A DNA stretch of 64,000 nucleotides from Bradyrhizobium diazoefficiens (GTDB taxonomy: Bacteria > Pseudomonadota > Alphaproteobacteria > Rhizobiales > Xanthobacteraceae): the NCBI RefSeq assembly GCF_018131185.1, contig NZ_JAFCJE010000003.1, positions 372,001-436,000 on the forward strand, written 5' to 3'. The notes beneath the pieces were generated by a model. The model was not told the DNA's origin. It worked only from the letters and a program-made list of their open reading frames with translations, and ran no database searches. Each line of letters starts with the position of its first letter. Positions within the stretch are counted from its first letter, which is position 1. Below are positions 38,845 through 47,119 of the stretch, piece after piece. A program made the translations under genes and the position numbers.

Positions 38845-38864
38845 TTGTTCACATTATCGAACAA
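38845..38864. promoter_or_regulatory. LysR-type operator candidate overlapping the regulator start codon
   Basis: TTGTTC-N8-GAACAA, perfect six-base arms, ends on the first base of the LysR gene start codon. It lies in the divergent gap to the aldo/keto reductase and fits a site for autoregulation and divergent control. Confidence 0.45.
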
Positions 38865-39775
38865 TGGCCGAGCCTGACCTGCGCGATCTCGACGTCTTCC
38901 TGGCGGTTGCCCGCACCCGCAATTTTCGGCGCGCGGCGGTCGACATTCGCGTGTCAGTATCGAGCCTTAGCCAGCGTCTGAGGGATCTGGAGGAGCGCCT
39001 TGGCGTCCGCCTGATGAACCGCACCACCCGCAGTGTCGCGCTGACGGAGGCGGGCGAAATGCTGCTGTCGCGGGTGGCGCCGGCGCTGCGGGATGTCGGC
39101 GATGCCCTGGATCAGATCCGCGGCCTGCGCGAAGTCGCCGCGGGGCGTCTTCGCATCAATGGGCCGCCCCCGGCGGTCGACCTCGTGCTGGCGCCGATGG
39201 TTGGGCCGTTCCTTCGCGAGCATCCGCAAGTGGATCTCGACATCGTCTCCGAAAGCGGTTTCGTCGACATCGTCAGCGCCGGTTACGACGCCGGCGTGCG
39301 CTATGGCGAACATCTTGCGCAGGACATGGTGGCGATCCCGCTGAGCGGCCCACAGCACTATGTCGTGGTCGCATCGCCGGATTATCTGGCGCGCCGCGGC
39401 AGGCCGAAACACCCGAAGGATCTGCTGGAGCACGATTGCATCCGCGCCCGCTATTCGAGCGGCGTCATGCACGATCTGGAGTTCGAGAAGGCCGGTCAGA
39501 TCGTGAAGGTCGATCCGCCCGCCAAGCTGATCTCGACCAACATGAGCCTCGCCATGCGCGCTGCATTGGATGGCGTCGGCGTCTGGGCGACGATGGATGG
39601 ATATGTGCGCGAAGCTTTGAAATCCGGCGCGCTGGTCAGCTTGATGGAGGATTGGTGCGAGCCGTTTCCGGGACCGTTCCTGTACTATCCGAGCCGCCGT
39701 CAGGTGCCGCCGGCACTGCGGGCCTTCATCGATTTCGTCGCGGACTGGCGCAAGCGCGAAGCGCGAAGCACCTAG
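38864..39775 (+). CDS. LysR-family transcriptional regulator
   Basis: 303 residues. N-terminal winged helix-turn-helix (LDVFLAVARTRNFRRAAVDI, then SSLSQRLRDLEERLGVRLMN and RTTRSVALTEAGE), followed by a periplasmic-binding-type effector domain (PPAVDLVLAPMVGPFLREHP, VRYGEHLAQDMVAIPL). The effector region resembles that of regulators next to reductases and drug-response genes. It is divergent from the aldo/keto reductase, 115 bases away, the usual arrangement for a LysR regulator and its target. The start at 38864 avoids a nine-residue extension across the operator dyad. Confidence 0.9.
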   Translation: MAEPDLRDLDVFLAVARTRNFRRAAVDIRVSVSSLSQRLRDLEERLGVRLMNRTTRSVALTEAGEMLLSRVAPALRDVGDALDQIRGLREVAAGRLRINGPPPAVDLVLAPMVGPFLREHPQVDLDIVSESGFVDIVSAGYDAGVRYGEHLAQDMVAIPLSGPQHYVVVASPDYLARRGRPKHPKDLLEHDCIRARYSSGVMHDLEFEKAGQIVKVDPPAKLISTNMSLAMRAALDGVGVWATMDGYVREALKSGALVSLMEDWCEPFPGPFLYYPSRRQVPPALRAFIDFVADWRKREARST

Positions 39776-39778
39776 GCT

Positions 39779-40780
39779 TCAGAGCATGCTCGGCAGCACG
39801 CGATCCGGCGGCTTGTGCGCGTCGAGGAAGGTGCGGATGTTGATGATCACCTTCTCGCCCATCTCGACGCGGCCTTCGATGGTGGCCGAGCCCATGTGCG
39901 GCAGCAGCGTCACCTTGCCGGCCTTGGCGAGCCGCACCAGCTTCGGGTTGACCGCGGGCTCGTGCTCGTAGACGTCGAGCCCGGCGCCGCCGATCTCGCC
40001 GCCTTCGATTAGCTTGATCAGCGTGTCCTCGTCGGTGACCTCGCCGCGCGCGGTGTTGACGATATAGGCGTCTTTCCGGATCAGCTTCAGCCTGCGCGCC
40101 GAGAGCAAATGATAGGTCGCCGGCGTATGCGGACAGTTCACCGAGATGATGTCCATCCGTGCCAGCATCTGGTCGAGGCTTTCCCAATAGGTCGCGCCAA
40201 GCTCCTCGGCGATGACGGGCGCGACGGGACGGCGGTTGTGATAGTGGATCTGCAGGCCGAAGGCGCGGGCGCGGCGCGCGACCGCCTGGCCGATGCGGCC
40301 CATGCCGATGATGCCGAGCCGCTTGCCGCCGATGCGGTGACCGAGCATCCAGGTCGGCGACCAGCCCGCCCAGGGTTTTCCCTCCGTCAGGATCGAGGCG
40401 CCTTCGATCATCCGCCTGGGCACGGCGAGGATCAGCGCCATGGTCATGTCGGCGGTATCCTCGGTCAGGACTTTCGGCGTGTTGGTGACGGTGATGCCGC
40501 GGGCGTGCGCGGCTTCGACGTCGATATTGTCGACGCCGTTGCCGAAGTTCGCAATCAGCCGCAGCTTGCAGTCCGGCTGATTGACGATCTCGGCGCTGAT
40601 ATGGTCGGTGACCGTCGGAACCAGCACGTCCGCGGTGCGCGCGGCTTCCGCGATCTGCTCGGTGGACATCGGCGTGTCCTCGAGATTGATGCGCGCGTCG
40701 AACAATTCGCGCATCCGCGTCTCGATCGAATCCGGCAGCTTGCGCGTCACCACGACGAGGGGCTTTTTCTTCACCGACAT
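39779..40780 (-). CDS. D-2-hydroxyacid dehydrogenase (glyoxylate/hydroxypyruvate reductase type)
   Basis: 333 residues. The Rossmann loop LGIIGMGRIGQAVARRARAF sits mid-protein, with the catalytic Arg in VNTARGEVTDEDTL, the Glu in EHEPAVNPKLV and the His in LLPHMGSATIEGR. ANFGNGVDNIDVEAAHARGI supports the glycerate/glyoxylate subgroup. It reduces glyoxylate or hydroxypyruvate with NAD(P)H in the cytoplasm; the exact substrate is inferred. Convergent with the LysR gene, three bases apart. The upstream gap of 323 bases separates it from the divergent SH3 protein gene. Confidence 0.88.
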   Translation of the reverse strand: MSVKKKPLVVVTRKLPDSIETRMRELFDARINLEDTPMSTEQIAEAARTADVLVPTVTDHISAEIVNQPDCKLRLIANFGNGVDNIDVEAAHARGITVTNTPKVLTEDTADMTMALILAVPRRMIEGASILTEGKPWAGWSPTWMLGHRIGGKRLGIIGMGRIGQAVARRARAFGLQIHYHNRRPVAPVIAEELGATYWESLDQMLARMDIISVNCPHTPATYHLLSARRLKLIRKDAYIVNTARGEVTDEDTLIKLIEGGEIGGAGLDVYEHEPAVNPKLVRLAKAGKVTLLPHMGSATIEGRVEMGEKVIINIRTFLDAHKPPDRVLPSML

Positions 40781-41103
40781 GTCCTGCTCTCATGAGGCGT
40801 CGCAGGCCGCCTCTGTCGCCAAAGGCCGGCCGTTGAGGCCTCATTAACCCGGTTGTTCGACACTGCCCTTGCCGTGTCCGTCCCCGGCGTTTCCTCCAAG
40901 CTCTCCCGAGATTTCCGGCCGGAAAATCGGGGCAAACTGGTTGTTCAAGTGCCCGTCCTCTCTAGCAGAAGGCCGGGCCAAGACAAGAACCACGGGCCGG
41001 GCCTGGGGAACACCCGCGTGGGGCGGGTCGGGATGTACGCGGCAGGGTTTGGAATTTTGGGTGAGGGTCCGGCAAGGCCGGGTCCTCGACAGGAGACGGG
41101 TTG
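40781..41103. other. Intergenic region without a gene
   Basis: A 323-base divergent gap. It contains a perfect 14-bp palindrome, TTTCCGGCCGGAAA (40912-40925), and G+C-rich tracts with GGGCCGGGCCT-like repeats near 40990-41010. Before the SH3 gene comes CAGGAGACGGGTTG, its ribosome binding site. I see no credible small gene. Confidence 0.6.
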
Positions 41104-41634
41104 ATGGCGTTGGGGCGTTTTTGTTCGGTGATGGCGCTTGTCTGCACCTGGTGGAGCGCCTCGGTCGGTCCCGCGCATTCGGCCAAGGATAACATCCCGC
41201 AGAGCGCCAGCGGCCTGCCGGTGCCGCGTTACGTCAGCCTCAAATCGGACCACGTCAATGTTCGCGCCGGCCCGACCAAGGACAATGACGTGGCCTGGGT
41301 CTACACCCGCGCCGGCCTGCCGGTCGAAATCACCGCCGAGTTCGAGAATTGGCGCCGGGTGCGCGATTCCGAGGGCGCCGAGGGCTGGGTCTATCACTCG
41401 CTGCTGTCGGGCCGCCGCACCGCGGTCGTCACCATGAAGCACAAGGACGAACTCGCCCCGATCTACGATCGCGCCGATCCCGACAGCGCCGTTGCAGCAA
41501 AGCTCCAGGCCGGCGTCGTCACGCAGGTGAAGAAGTGCACCGCAAACTGGTGCCGCGTCACCGGCAACGGCTTTGACGGTTGGATCCAGCAGGAGCGCCT
41601 CTGGGGCGTGTATTCGGACGAGCAGGTGAATTGA
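41104..41634 (+). CDS. Secreted bacterial SH3 domain protein
   Basis: 176 residues with a signal peptide (FCSVMALVCTWWSASVGPAHSA) and two bacterial SH3 folds. The first (about 40-105) shows RYVSLKSDHVNVRAGPTKD and WRRVRDSEGAEGWVYHSLL; the second (about 112-170) shows APIYDRADPDSAVAAKLQAG and WCRVTGNGFDGWIQQERLWG. Such proteins usually bind peptidoglycan or outer-membrane partners in the periplasm. ATG at 41104 follows AGGAGACGGGTTG. Two cysteines, CTANWC, may form a disulfide. Stand-alone gene. Confidence 0.85.
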   Translation: MALGRFCSVMALVCTWWSASVGPAHSAKDNIPQSASGLPVPRYVSLKSDHVNVRAGPTKDNDVAWVYTRAGLPVEITAEFENWRRVRDSEGAEGWVYHSLLSGRRTAVVTMKHKDELAPIYDRADPDSAVAAKLQAGVVTQVKKCTANWCRVTGNGFDGWIQQERLWGVYSDEQVN

Positions 41635-41649
41635 CGCCGGAGGCGTCAT

Positions 41650-41765
41650 CCCGGGGCGATGCCTAGCATCGAAGCCGGGATCTCGACATTCCGGGTCTGG
41701 TGCTGCGCACCATCCCGGAATGTCGGCGTAAAACGACAATGACCGGGACAAGCCCGGCCATGACG
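41650..41765. repeat. Compound dispersed palindrome after the SH3 gene
   Basis: Several nested inverted repeats. CGACATTCCGGG (41684-41695) and CCCGGAATGTCG (41714-41725) are perfect 12-bp arms with an inner GGTG/CACC. GATGC-CTA-GCATC lies to the left. On the right is the core ACCGGGACAAGCCCGGCCAT shared, in inverted form, with the elements at 44458 and 63647. Confidence 0.7.
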
Positions 41766-41784
41766 GTAACAGCTTGGATTGATC

Positions 41785-42276
41785 TCAGCGCTTCTTGCGC
41801 AGGCGCACGACCATGTCGATACGCGCGATCTCGTAACCCTCCGGCACCTCCGGCATCTTGGACAGCGCCAGATGCGGATCCTCGATGTCGACCAGCTCAT
41901 GGCTGTTCTCGAGGTAGTAGTGATGGTGGGTGGTGACGTTGGTGTCGAAATAGGTCTTGGTGCCGTCGACGCTGACCTGGCGGAGCAGGCCGGCATCGGT
42001 GAGCTGGTTCAGCGTGTTGTAGACGGTTGCCAACGACACCGGGACCTTGGCCAGGGTCGCTTCCTCGTAGAGCATTTCAGCCGTGAGGTGGCGAGCACCC
42101 TTGCCGAACAACAGCCAGCCGAGCGCCATGCGCTGGCGCGTCGGACGGAGCCCGGCGGACTGGAGCATTTCGTTGACGTCGTGCCAAGGGCAGCCGGTCA
42201 AAGCCGGGTGGCGGCCGGACAGCAGGGCTGCAGAATGGACGTCATCGTCGTGACGGGGCGCTGTATTCTCGCTCAT
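41785..42276 (-). CDS. irr: Iron response regulator Irr (Fur family)
   Basis: 163 residues, the length of Bradyrhizobium Irr. The N-terminal heme regulatory motif GCPWHD holds Cys29. Then come the winged helix (LRPTRQRMALGWLLFGKGAR, PVSLATVYNTLNQLTDAGLL) and THHHYYLENSHELVDIED with the second, histidine-based heme site. In Bradyrhizobium, Irr represses or activates iron and heme genes when iron is low, and heme binding from ferrochelatase triggers its degradation. From ATG at 42276. It is divergent from fabA; its promoter carries direct hexamers expected for Fur control. Confidence 0.96.
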   Translation of the reverse strand: MSENTAPRHDDDVHSAALLSGRHPALTGCPWHDVNEMLQSAGLRPTRQRMALGWLLFGKGARHLTAEMLYEEATLAKVPVSLATVYNTLNQLTDAGLLRQVSVDGTKTYFDTNVTTHHHYYLENSHELVDIEDPHLALSKMPEVPEGYEIARIDMVVRLRKKR

Positions 42277-42314
42277 TTCCAGATTTCGGGCACGCGTGAA
42301 CATTATCTATCTGC

Positions 42315-42353
42315 AATATAAGAACAGAAAGATGCAGATGCAAGTTTCTCGCA
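42315..42353 (-). promoter_or_regulatory. irr promoter with three direct hexamer repeats (putative Fur site)
   Basis: On the minus strand TTGCAT (42343-42338), N17, TATATT (42320-42315) forms a good sigma-70-type promoter. Over and upstream of the -35 lie direct repeats TGCGAG (42353-42348), TGCATC (42342-42337) and TGCATC (42336-42331). From memory, the published B. japonicum irr operator bound by Fur consists of three imperfect direct hexamers of this kind. Confidence 0.7.
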
Positions 42354-42354
42354 A

Positions 42355-42369
42355 CTAGAGGGGTTCTAA
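42355..42369. promoter_or_regulatory. ICE-like dyad in the irr-fabA gap
   Basis: CTAGAGGGGTTCTAA contains TAGA...TCTA arms and resembles the iron control element bound by Irr, as I remember it. It directly abuts the Fur-type repeats, on the fabA side. The rest of the 353-base gap (42370-42629) shows no gene and no clear fabA promoter. Confidence 0.4.
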
Positions 42370-42629
42370 TCAGACTTGGAACCGGGCCGGGATCGCGTCA
42401 CTTTACCTTCATGGATCCGCTTTGCCACTCGAAATGGCCTGTGTTAGAGAGCGCGCGGTTCCGCTTAGCCGATTTTGGCGCAGCCGGGCATGGAGGCCTG
42501 GTCGGTAGTCCATCCGGGACATGCGGGAGCCGCGCCTGACGGTGGCAATTGGCGTTGCTCTCCGATCGAGACCGGGCCCATTTTCGCCAAGAAACGCCGC
42601 TCAATCGGAATTCAAACAGAGGCTCGTGC

Positions 42630-43151
42630 ATGCTGAACAGGCGCAACGGTTACGAATACGAAGATCTGCTGGCCTGTGCCCGCGGCGAGATGTTCGGCCC
42701 GGGCAATGCCCAGCTGCCGCTGCCACCGATGCTGATGTTCGATCGCATCACGGAAATCAGCGAGACCGGCGGGGAGTTCGGCAAGGGCGTGGTGCGCGCC
42801 GAGCTCGACGTGAAGCCCGATCTCTGGTTCTTCGGCTGCCACTTCAAGAACGATCCCGTGATGCCCGGCTGCCTCGGCCTCGACGCGCTGTGGCAAATGG
42901 TCGGCTTCTATCTGGGTTGGACCGGGGGCGAAGGTCGCGGGCGTGCGCTTGGTCTGAACGAATTAAAGTTCAGCGGCCAGGTGCTGCCCGAGGCCAGCAA
43001 GGTTGTGTACAACGTCGATATCAAGCGCGTGATGCGTTCAAAGCTGGTGCTCGGGATCGCCGACGGATGGCTTTCGGTCGACGAGCAGATTATCTATCGC
43101 GCCAAGGACCTGAAGGTCGGCCTGTTCAAGCAGGGCACGAGCCTGGGCTGA
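42630..43151 (+). CDS. fabA: 3-hydroxydecanoyl-ACP dehydratase/isomerase FabA
   Basis: 173-residue hot-dog-fold enzyme that dehydrates 3-hydroxydecanoyl-ACP and isomerises the product to cis-3-decenoyl-ACP, the branch to unsaturated fatty acids. The catalytic His is in [20 protein letters not shown] and the Asp in the same segment (LGLDALWQ). It begins [19 protein letters not shown], as FabA does; the longer open frame upstream is not conserved. First gene of fabA-fabB-fabI, divergent from irr. Confidence 0.95.
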   Translation: MLNRRNGYEYEDLLACARGEMFGPGNAQLPLPPMLMFDRITEISETGGEFGKGVVRAELDVKPDLWFFGCHFKNDPVMPGCLGLDALWQMVGFYLGWTGGEGRGRALGLNELKFSGQVLPEASKVVYNVDIKRVMRSKLVLGIADGWLSVDEQIIYRAKDLKVGLFKQGTSLG

Positions 43152-43205
43152 GCGCATCACCACGAAGAGAACGAGCAAGAAGACAACGAGCAGGGCGAGG
43201 CTGTC

Positions 43206-44429
43206 ATGAGGCGGGTTGTGGTCACCGGGATGGGCATCGTCTCGTCGATCGGAAACAACACCCAGGAAGTGCTTGCGAGCCTTCACGAGGCGAAGTCGGG
43301 CATTTCTCGGGCTGAGAAATATGCCGAGCTCGGCTTTCGTTCGCAGGTGCAAGGTGCGCCGACGCTCGATCCCGCGACGGTGGTCGACCGCCGCGCCATG
43401 CGTTTCCTCGGTCAGGGCGCGGCGTGGAATCATATCGCGATGGAGCAGGCGATTCAGGACTCGGGTCTGTCGCCCGACGAAGTCTCCAACATCCGCACCG
43501 GCATCATCATGGGTTCCGGCGGCCCGTCCGCCCGCACCATCGTCGAGGCTGCCGACATCACCCGCGCCAAGGGACCGAAGCGCGTCGGACCGTTTGCAGT
43601 GCCGAAGGCGATGTCGTCCACGGCCTCCGCGACGCTTGCGACCTGGTTCAAGATCAAGGGCGTGAATTACTCGATCTCCTCGGCCTGCGCGACGTCGAAT
43701 CATTGCGTCGGCAATGCCTATGAGACGATCCAGATCGGCAAGCAGGACGTCATCTTCGCCGGTGGCTGCGAAGAATTGGACTGGTCGCTGTCCGTGCTGT
43801 TCGATGCCATGGGCGCGATGTCCTCGAAGTACAACGACACGCCTGCCACGGCCTCGCGCCCCTACGACGTCAACCGCGACGGCTTCGTCATCGCCGGCGG
43901 CGCCGGCGTGCTGGTGCTGGAAGAGCTCGAGCATGCCAAGGCGCGCGGCGCCCGCATTTACGGCGAGATCGTCGGCTATGGCGCGACGTCGGACGGCTAC
44001 GACATGGTCGCGCCATCGGGTGAAGGCGCCGAGCGCTGCATGCGCATGGCGATGTCGACGGTGAAGACCAAGGTGGACTACATCAATCCCCACGCGACCT
44101 CGACGCCGGCCGGAGATCCCCCGGAGATCGAGGCGCTGCGAAAGGTGTTCGGCACCGGCGAGAAGTGCCCGCCGATCTCTGCCACCAAGGCGCTGACCGG
44201 CCACTCGCTGGGTGCCACCGGCGTGCAGGAAGCGATCTACTCGCTGCTGATGATGAACAACGGCTTCATCTGCGAGAGCGCGCACATCCAGGAGCTCGAC
44301 CCCGTTTTCGCCGACATGCCGATCGTGCGCAAGCGCATCGACAACGTCAAGATCGGCACCGTGCTGTCGAACTCCTTCGGCTTCGGCGGCACCAACGCCA
44401 CGCTGGTATTCAGCCGGCTGGATGCGTAA
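43206..44429 (+). CDS. fabB: 3-oxoacyl-ACP synthase I (FabB)
   Basis: 407-residue condensing enzyme that elongates cis-3-decenoyl-ACP; pairing with FabA identifies it as FabB and not FabF. The catalytic triad is in order: Cys in [18 protein letters not shown], His in [13 protein letters not shown] and His in [18 protein letters not shown]. The N-terminus [20 protein letters not shown] and C-terminus [17 protein letters not shown] are typical. It starts 54 bases after fabA. Confidence 0.95.
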   Translation: MRRVVVTGMGIVSSIGNNTQEVLASLHEAKSGISRAEKYAELGFRSQVQGAPTLDPATVVDRRAMRFLGQGAAWNHIAMEQAIQDSGLSPDEVSNIRTGIIMGSGGPSARTIVEAADITRAKGPKRVGPFAVPKAMSSTASATLATWFKIKGVNYSISSACATSNHCVGNAYETIQIGKQDVIFAGGCEELDWSLSVLFDAMGAMSSKYNDTPATASRPYDVNRDGFVIAGGAGVLVLEELEHAKARGARIYGEIVGYGATSDGYDMVAPSGEGAERCMRMAMSTVKTKVDYINPHATSTPAGDPPEIEALRKVFGTGEKCPPISATKALTGHSLGATGVQEAIYSLLMMNNGFICESAHIQELDPVFADMPIVRKRIDNVKIGTVLSNSFGFGGTNATLVFSRLDA

Positions 44430-44457
44430 CGCCATTGTTGGCGGACGGTTGATTTTC

Positions 44458-44543
44458 TCGTCATGGCCGGGCTTGTCCCGGCCATCCACGTCTTGGCCCC
44501 GGTGTTGGAAGTGCTGATGCCCGGGACAAGCCGGGCGTGACGA
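44458..44543. repeat. Dispersed palindrome between fabB and fabI
   Basis: Long imperfect inverted repeat. The left arm begins TCGTCATGGCCGGGCTTGTC, and the right arm ends ACAAGCCGGGCGTGACGA. The left arm is nearly identical to that at 63647 and to the inverted copy at about 41740-41765. A hairpin here could uncouple fabI from fabAB. Confidence 0.75.
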
Positions 44544-44563
44544 AAACGGAAGGTAATCGCGAG

Positions 44564-45361
44564 ATGGAAGGTTTGATGAAGGGCAAGCGCGGTCTGATCA
44601 TGGGCATCGCCAATGATCACTCGATCGCCTGGGGCATGGCGAAGACGCTGCATGCTCACGGGGCCGAGCTCGCCTTCACCTTCCAGGGCGAGGCCCTGGG
44701 CAAGCGCGTCAAGCCGCTGGCCGAGCAGCTCGGGGTCGATCTGGTGCTGCCTTGCGACGTCGAGGACATCGCCAGCGTCGATGCCACCTTCGATGTGCTC
44801 CGCGAAAAATGGGGCAAGCTCGATTTCGTCATCCACGCCATCGGCTTTGCCGACAAGAACGAGCTGAAGGGCCGCTACGCCGACACCAGCCGCGAGAATT
44901 TTTCGCGCACGATGGTGATCTCCTGCTTCTCGTTCACGGAAATCGCAAAGCGCGCCGCAGAGCTGATGACGGAGGGCGGCAGTATGGTCACGCTGACCTT
45001 CGGCGCCTCGGAGCGCGCGATGCCGAACTACAATGTGATGGGCGTGGCCAAGGCGGCGCTGGAAGCCTCCGTGCGCTATCTCGCCTCCGATTTCGGACCG
45101 CGCGGCATCCGTGTCAACGCGATCTCCGCAGGTCCCATCCGCACGCTCGCCGGTTCGGGCATTGGCGAGGCGCGTGCGATGTTCGCCTTCATGCAGAAGC
45201 ATTCGCCTCTCCGCCGCGGCGTCACGCTCGACGATCTCGGCGGCTCCGCGCTGTACCTGCTGTCGGATCTGTCCGGCGGCGTCACCGGCGAGATCCACTA
45301 CGTCGATTCCGGCTACAACATCGTGCTGATGCCGCGGCCGGACGATCTGAAGGCGGACTGA
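44564..45361 (+). CDS. fabI: Enoyl-ACP reductase (NADH) FabI
   Basis: 265-residue short-chain dehydrogenase that completes each fatty-acid elongation cycle by reducing enoyl-ACP; target of triclosan and diazaborines. NAD site LIMGIANDHSIAWGMAKTL; FVIHAIGFADKNELKGRYAD; catalytic Tyr and Lys in PNYNVMGVAKAALEASVRYL; RVNAISAGPIRTLAGSGI. ATG at 44564 follows CGGAAGG; ATG at 44576 (after GGAAGG) is an alternative. Separated from fabB by a dispersed palindrome. Confidence 0.94.
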   Translation: MEGLMKGKRGLIMGIANDHSIAWGMAKTLHAHGAELAFTFQGEALGKRVKPLAEQLGVDLVLPCDVEDIASVDATFDVLREKWGKLDFVIHAIGFADKNELKGRYADTSRENFSRTMVISCFSFTEIAKRAAELMTEGGSMVTLTFGASERAMPNYNVMGVAKAALEASVRYLASDFGPRGIRVNAISAGPIRTLAGSGIGEARAMFAFMQKHSPLRRGVTLDDLGGSALYLLSDLSGGVTGEIHYVDSGYNIVLMPRPDDLKAD

Positions 45362-45376
45362 AACGTTCGCAGATTC

Positions 45377-45469
45377 CGTAGGGTGGGCAAAGGAGCGTGA
45401 GCGACGTGCCCATCGTCTCTCAATGATTGCAGATCGTGGGCACGGCGAAGGCGCCCTTGCGCGCCTACG
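45377..45469. repeat. Dispersed repeat (CGTAGGGTGGGCAAAGG type)
   Basis: Outer arms CGTAGG and CCTACG enclose GGGTGGGCAAAGG...GTGCCCA and, further in, GTGGGCAC. I recognise this as another widespread Bradyrhizobium intergenic repeat, from memory. It sits between convergent fabI and the GST gene. Confidence 0.55.
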
Positions 45470-45478
45470 AGAGCAGCC

Positions 45479-46075
45479 TCACCCCGCCGCGATCTTCTCC
45501 GCGCGCTGGAAGGCCAGCCGCGCTGTGCAACGCGCGAGATAGGCATCGAACGCCGGGCGCGACGGCACCATCTTGAACTGCCGCACCGCGAAATTCAGGC
45601 CCGAGCCGATCGTGATGTCGGCGGCCGAAAAGTCCTCGCCTAAAATCCACGGTCCCTTGGCGAGCGCAGCTTCCAGCACGTCGAAGACCTGCGTCGCGCT
45701 GCCCCAGGCCGCGGTCGAGGTCGGGATCTCGATCTTGGTGAAGATCTGGATGATGGCGGGCTCGATGCAGCCGGGCGAAAAGAACAGCCATTGCAGATAG
45801 CGCGCGCGGCGCGGATCGGTCACCCCTGGCGCGAGCTTCGTCTCCGGATAGCGGTCGGCAATGTAGGCACAGATCGCCGCGGCCTCGCCGAGTGCGGCAT
45901 CGCCGTCGGTCAGCGCCGGCACCTTGCCCATCGGATTGATCTTCAAATAATCCGGCGCCTTCTGTGCGCCGGTCGAGATGTCCGTCAGCACCCGCTCATA
46001 GGGCAGGCCGCTCTCCTCCATCAGCCAGAGTGTCGTGAACGAGCGCGAGCGGGGCGACCAATAGAGCTTGATCAT
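45479..46075 (-). CDS. Glutathione S-transferase family protein
   Basis: 198 residues. The N-terminal thioredoxin-like domain is KLYWSPRSRSFTTLWLMEES, with INPMGKVPALTDGDAALGEAAAICAYI carrying the cis-Pro and the glutathione-binding Glu-Ala motif. The C-terminal helical domain has ILGEDFSAADITIGSGL (N-capping box SAAD). The serine-rich N-terminal active-site region suggests a beta- or theta-like class. It may detoxify electrophiles; the substrate is unknown. It is convergent with fabI. Confidence 0.88.
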   Translation of the reverse strand: MIKLYWSPRSRSFTTLWLMEESGLPYERVLTDISTGAQKAPDYLKINPMGKVPALTDGDAALGEAAAICAYIADRYPETKLAPGVTDPRRARYLQWLFFSPGCIEPAIIQIFTKIEIPTSTAAWGSATQVFDVLEAALAKGPWILGEDFSAADITIGSGLNFAVRQFKMVPSRPAFDAYLARCTARLAFQRAEKIAAG

Positions 46076-46208
46076 GGCGCGGACCTTCCAGTGTGCGGGA
46101 GACCAAGTCTAGTTCATCGCGTGTCTGGTTGGAATTCGCAACTCACTACGCATGGGAAGGAGGCCGTGTTCGGCGCGCAATATCTTGGTCAACCCGAATG
46201 AGTGGCTG

Positions 46209-47048
46209 TCACTCTTGCTGCAGATAGCCGGGGAGTCCCCGATCGAGCCTGTTGGTCACGAGCGCTCGTGTTCTCTCACGCAGAACTGCGCTGCTCGAAG
46301 CCGTCGCGGGCGGATTGGGGAAATGATCGTTGTCGAGCTTGGTGAGTGGATCCTCCGTCAACCGCATGCTCGCTGCGAGGTTGACGCCGAAATTCACGAA
46401 CGGACGGTCGATCTGCTCATAGCTTCTACCGTCGATCAGGTTGATGGAGATGTTGGCGAACAAATGCGAATGCCGGATCAGATTTCCGAGACCTTGATTG
46501 AACGTGCCGATACCATTCAGCATCAGGCGGCTGCCCGGCAATTCTCCCTTGTACGTGGTCGCAACCAGATATCGATCGCAGCTCGCGTTCGGCGTGATGC
46601 CGCGCACGATCGCTGGCAGGCGTTCGCTGGGATCGGGAATGAATCGCGATTTCGGATTGTAGAAGGGTTCGAAGGCTCCCTTGGGATAGCTGATCCTGCG
46701 AACACCGGGATCGTTACCCGTTGCGGCTTTCACCCGTGCAAACACGAGATCGTCAAGACCCCAGTCGATGGCAACTTCGGTCTCCTCGTTCTCGAAGATG
46801 GTCAGCCCGAATTTCTGGACGGAGTAGCGTTCGCCGATCACCGAGATCACGCCGAGCTTGCAGGGGCCGATTTCCACCGCTTGCGGCTTGTTCGCCGCCG
46901 AGTGTTTGGCCTTCGGCCCCGCCTTCTTGCCAGTCGGCTTGGTCGTCGCCGGTGTTGCGGCAGTGGGTGGAGCAGAGGCGGACTGGGACCACCCGGTCGT
47001 GGCGCAAGATGACACGAAGATGGCAGCGGCGGCGAAACTGCGTAACAT
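46209..47048 (-). CDS. Secreted or lipoprotein hypothetical protein
   Basis: 279 residues from ATG at 47048. The N-terminus MLRSFAAAAIFVSSCATTGW is a signal peptide with a lipobox-like VSSC, so it may be a lipoprotein; signal peptidase I cleavage after SQSASA is the alternative. A Pro/Ala/Thr/Lys linker follows, then a folded part beginning EIGPCKLGVISVIGERYSVQ, with only two cysteines left (CKL and SCDRYL). I do not recognise the family. The context (GST, GNAT, OxyR-KatG) gives no functional link. The frame is open another 66 codons upstream, without a signal sequence. Confidence 0.65.
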   Translation of the reverse strand: MLRSFAAAAIFVSSCATTGWSQSASAPPTAATPATTKPTGKKAGPKAKHSAANKPQAVEIGPCKLGVISVIGERYSVQKFGLTIFENEETEVAIDWGLDDLVFARVKAATGNDPGVRRISYPKGAFEPFYNPKSRFIPDPSERLPAIVRGITPNASCDRYLVATTYKGELPGSRLMLNGIGTFNQGLGNLIRHSHLFANISINLIDGRSYEQIDRPFVNFGVNLAASMRLTEDPLTKLDNDHFPNPPATASSSAVLRERTRALVTNRLDRGLPGYLQQE

Positions 47049-47119
47049 GACTCGGGAATTCAAGTTGCTGAGACGTGACCTGCAAACTAGGGCGTGTAGA
47101 ACGCGTTCGCAAGCACAAC

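Noticed and set aside
41650..41765. A CRISPR-like array
   Set aside because: The repeats are inverted, of unequal length and not regularly spaced; no cas genes are present.
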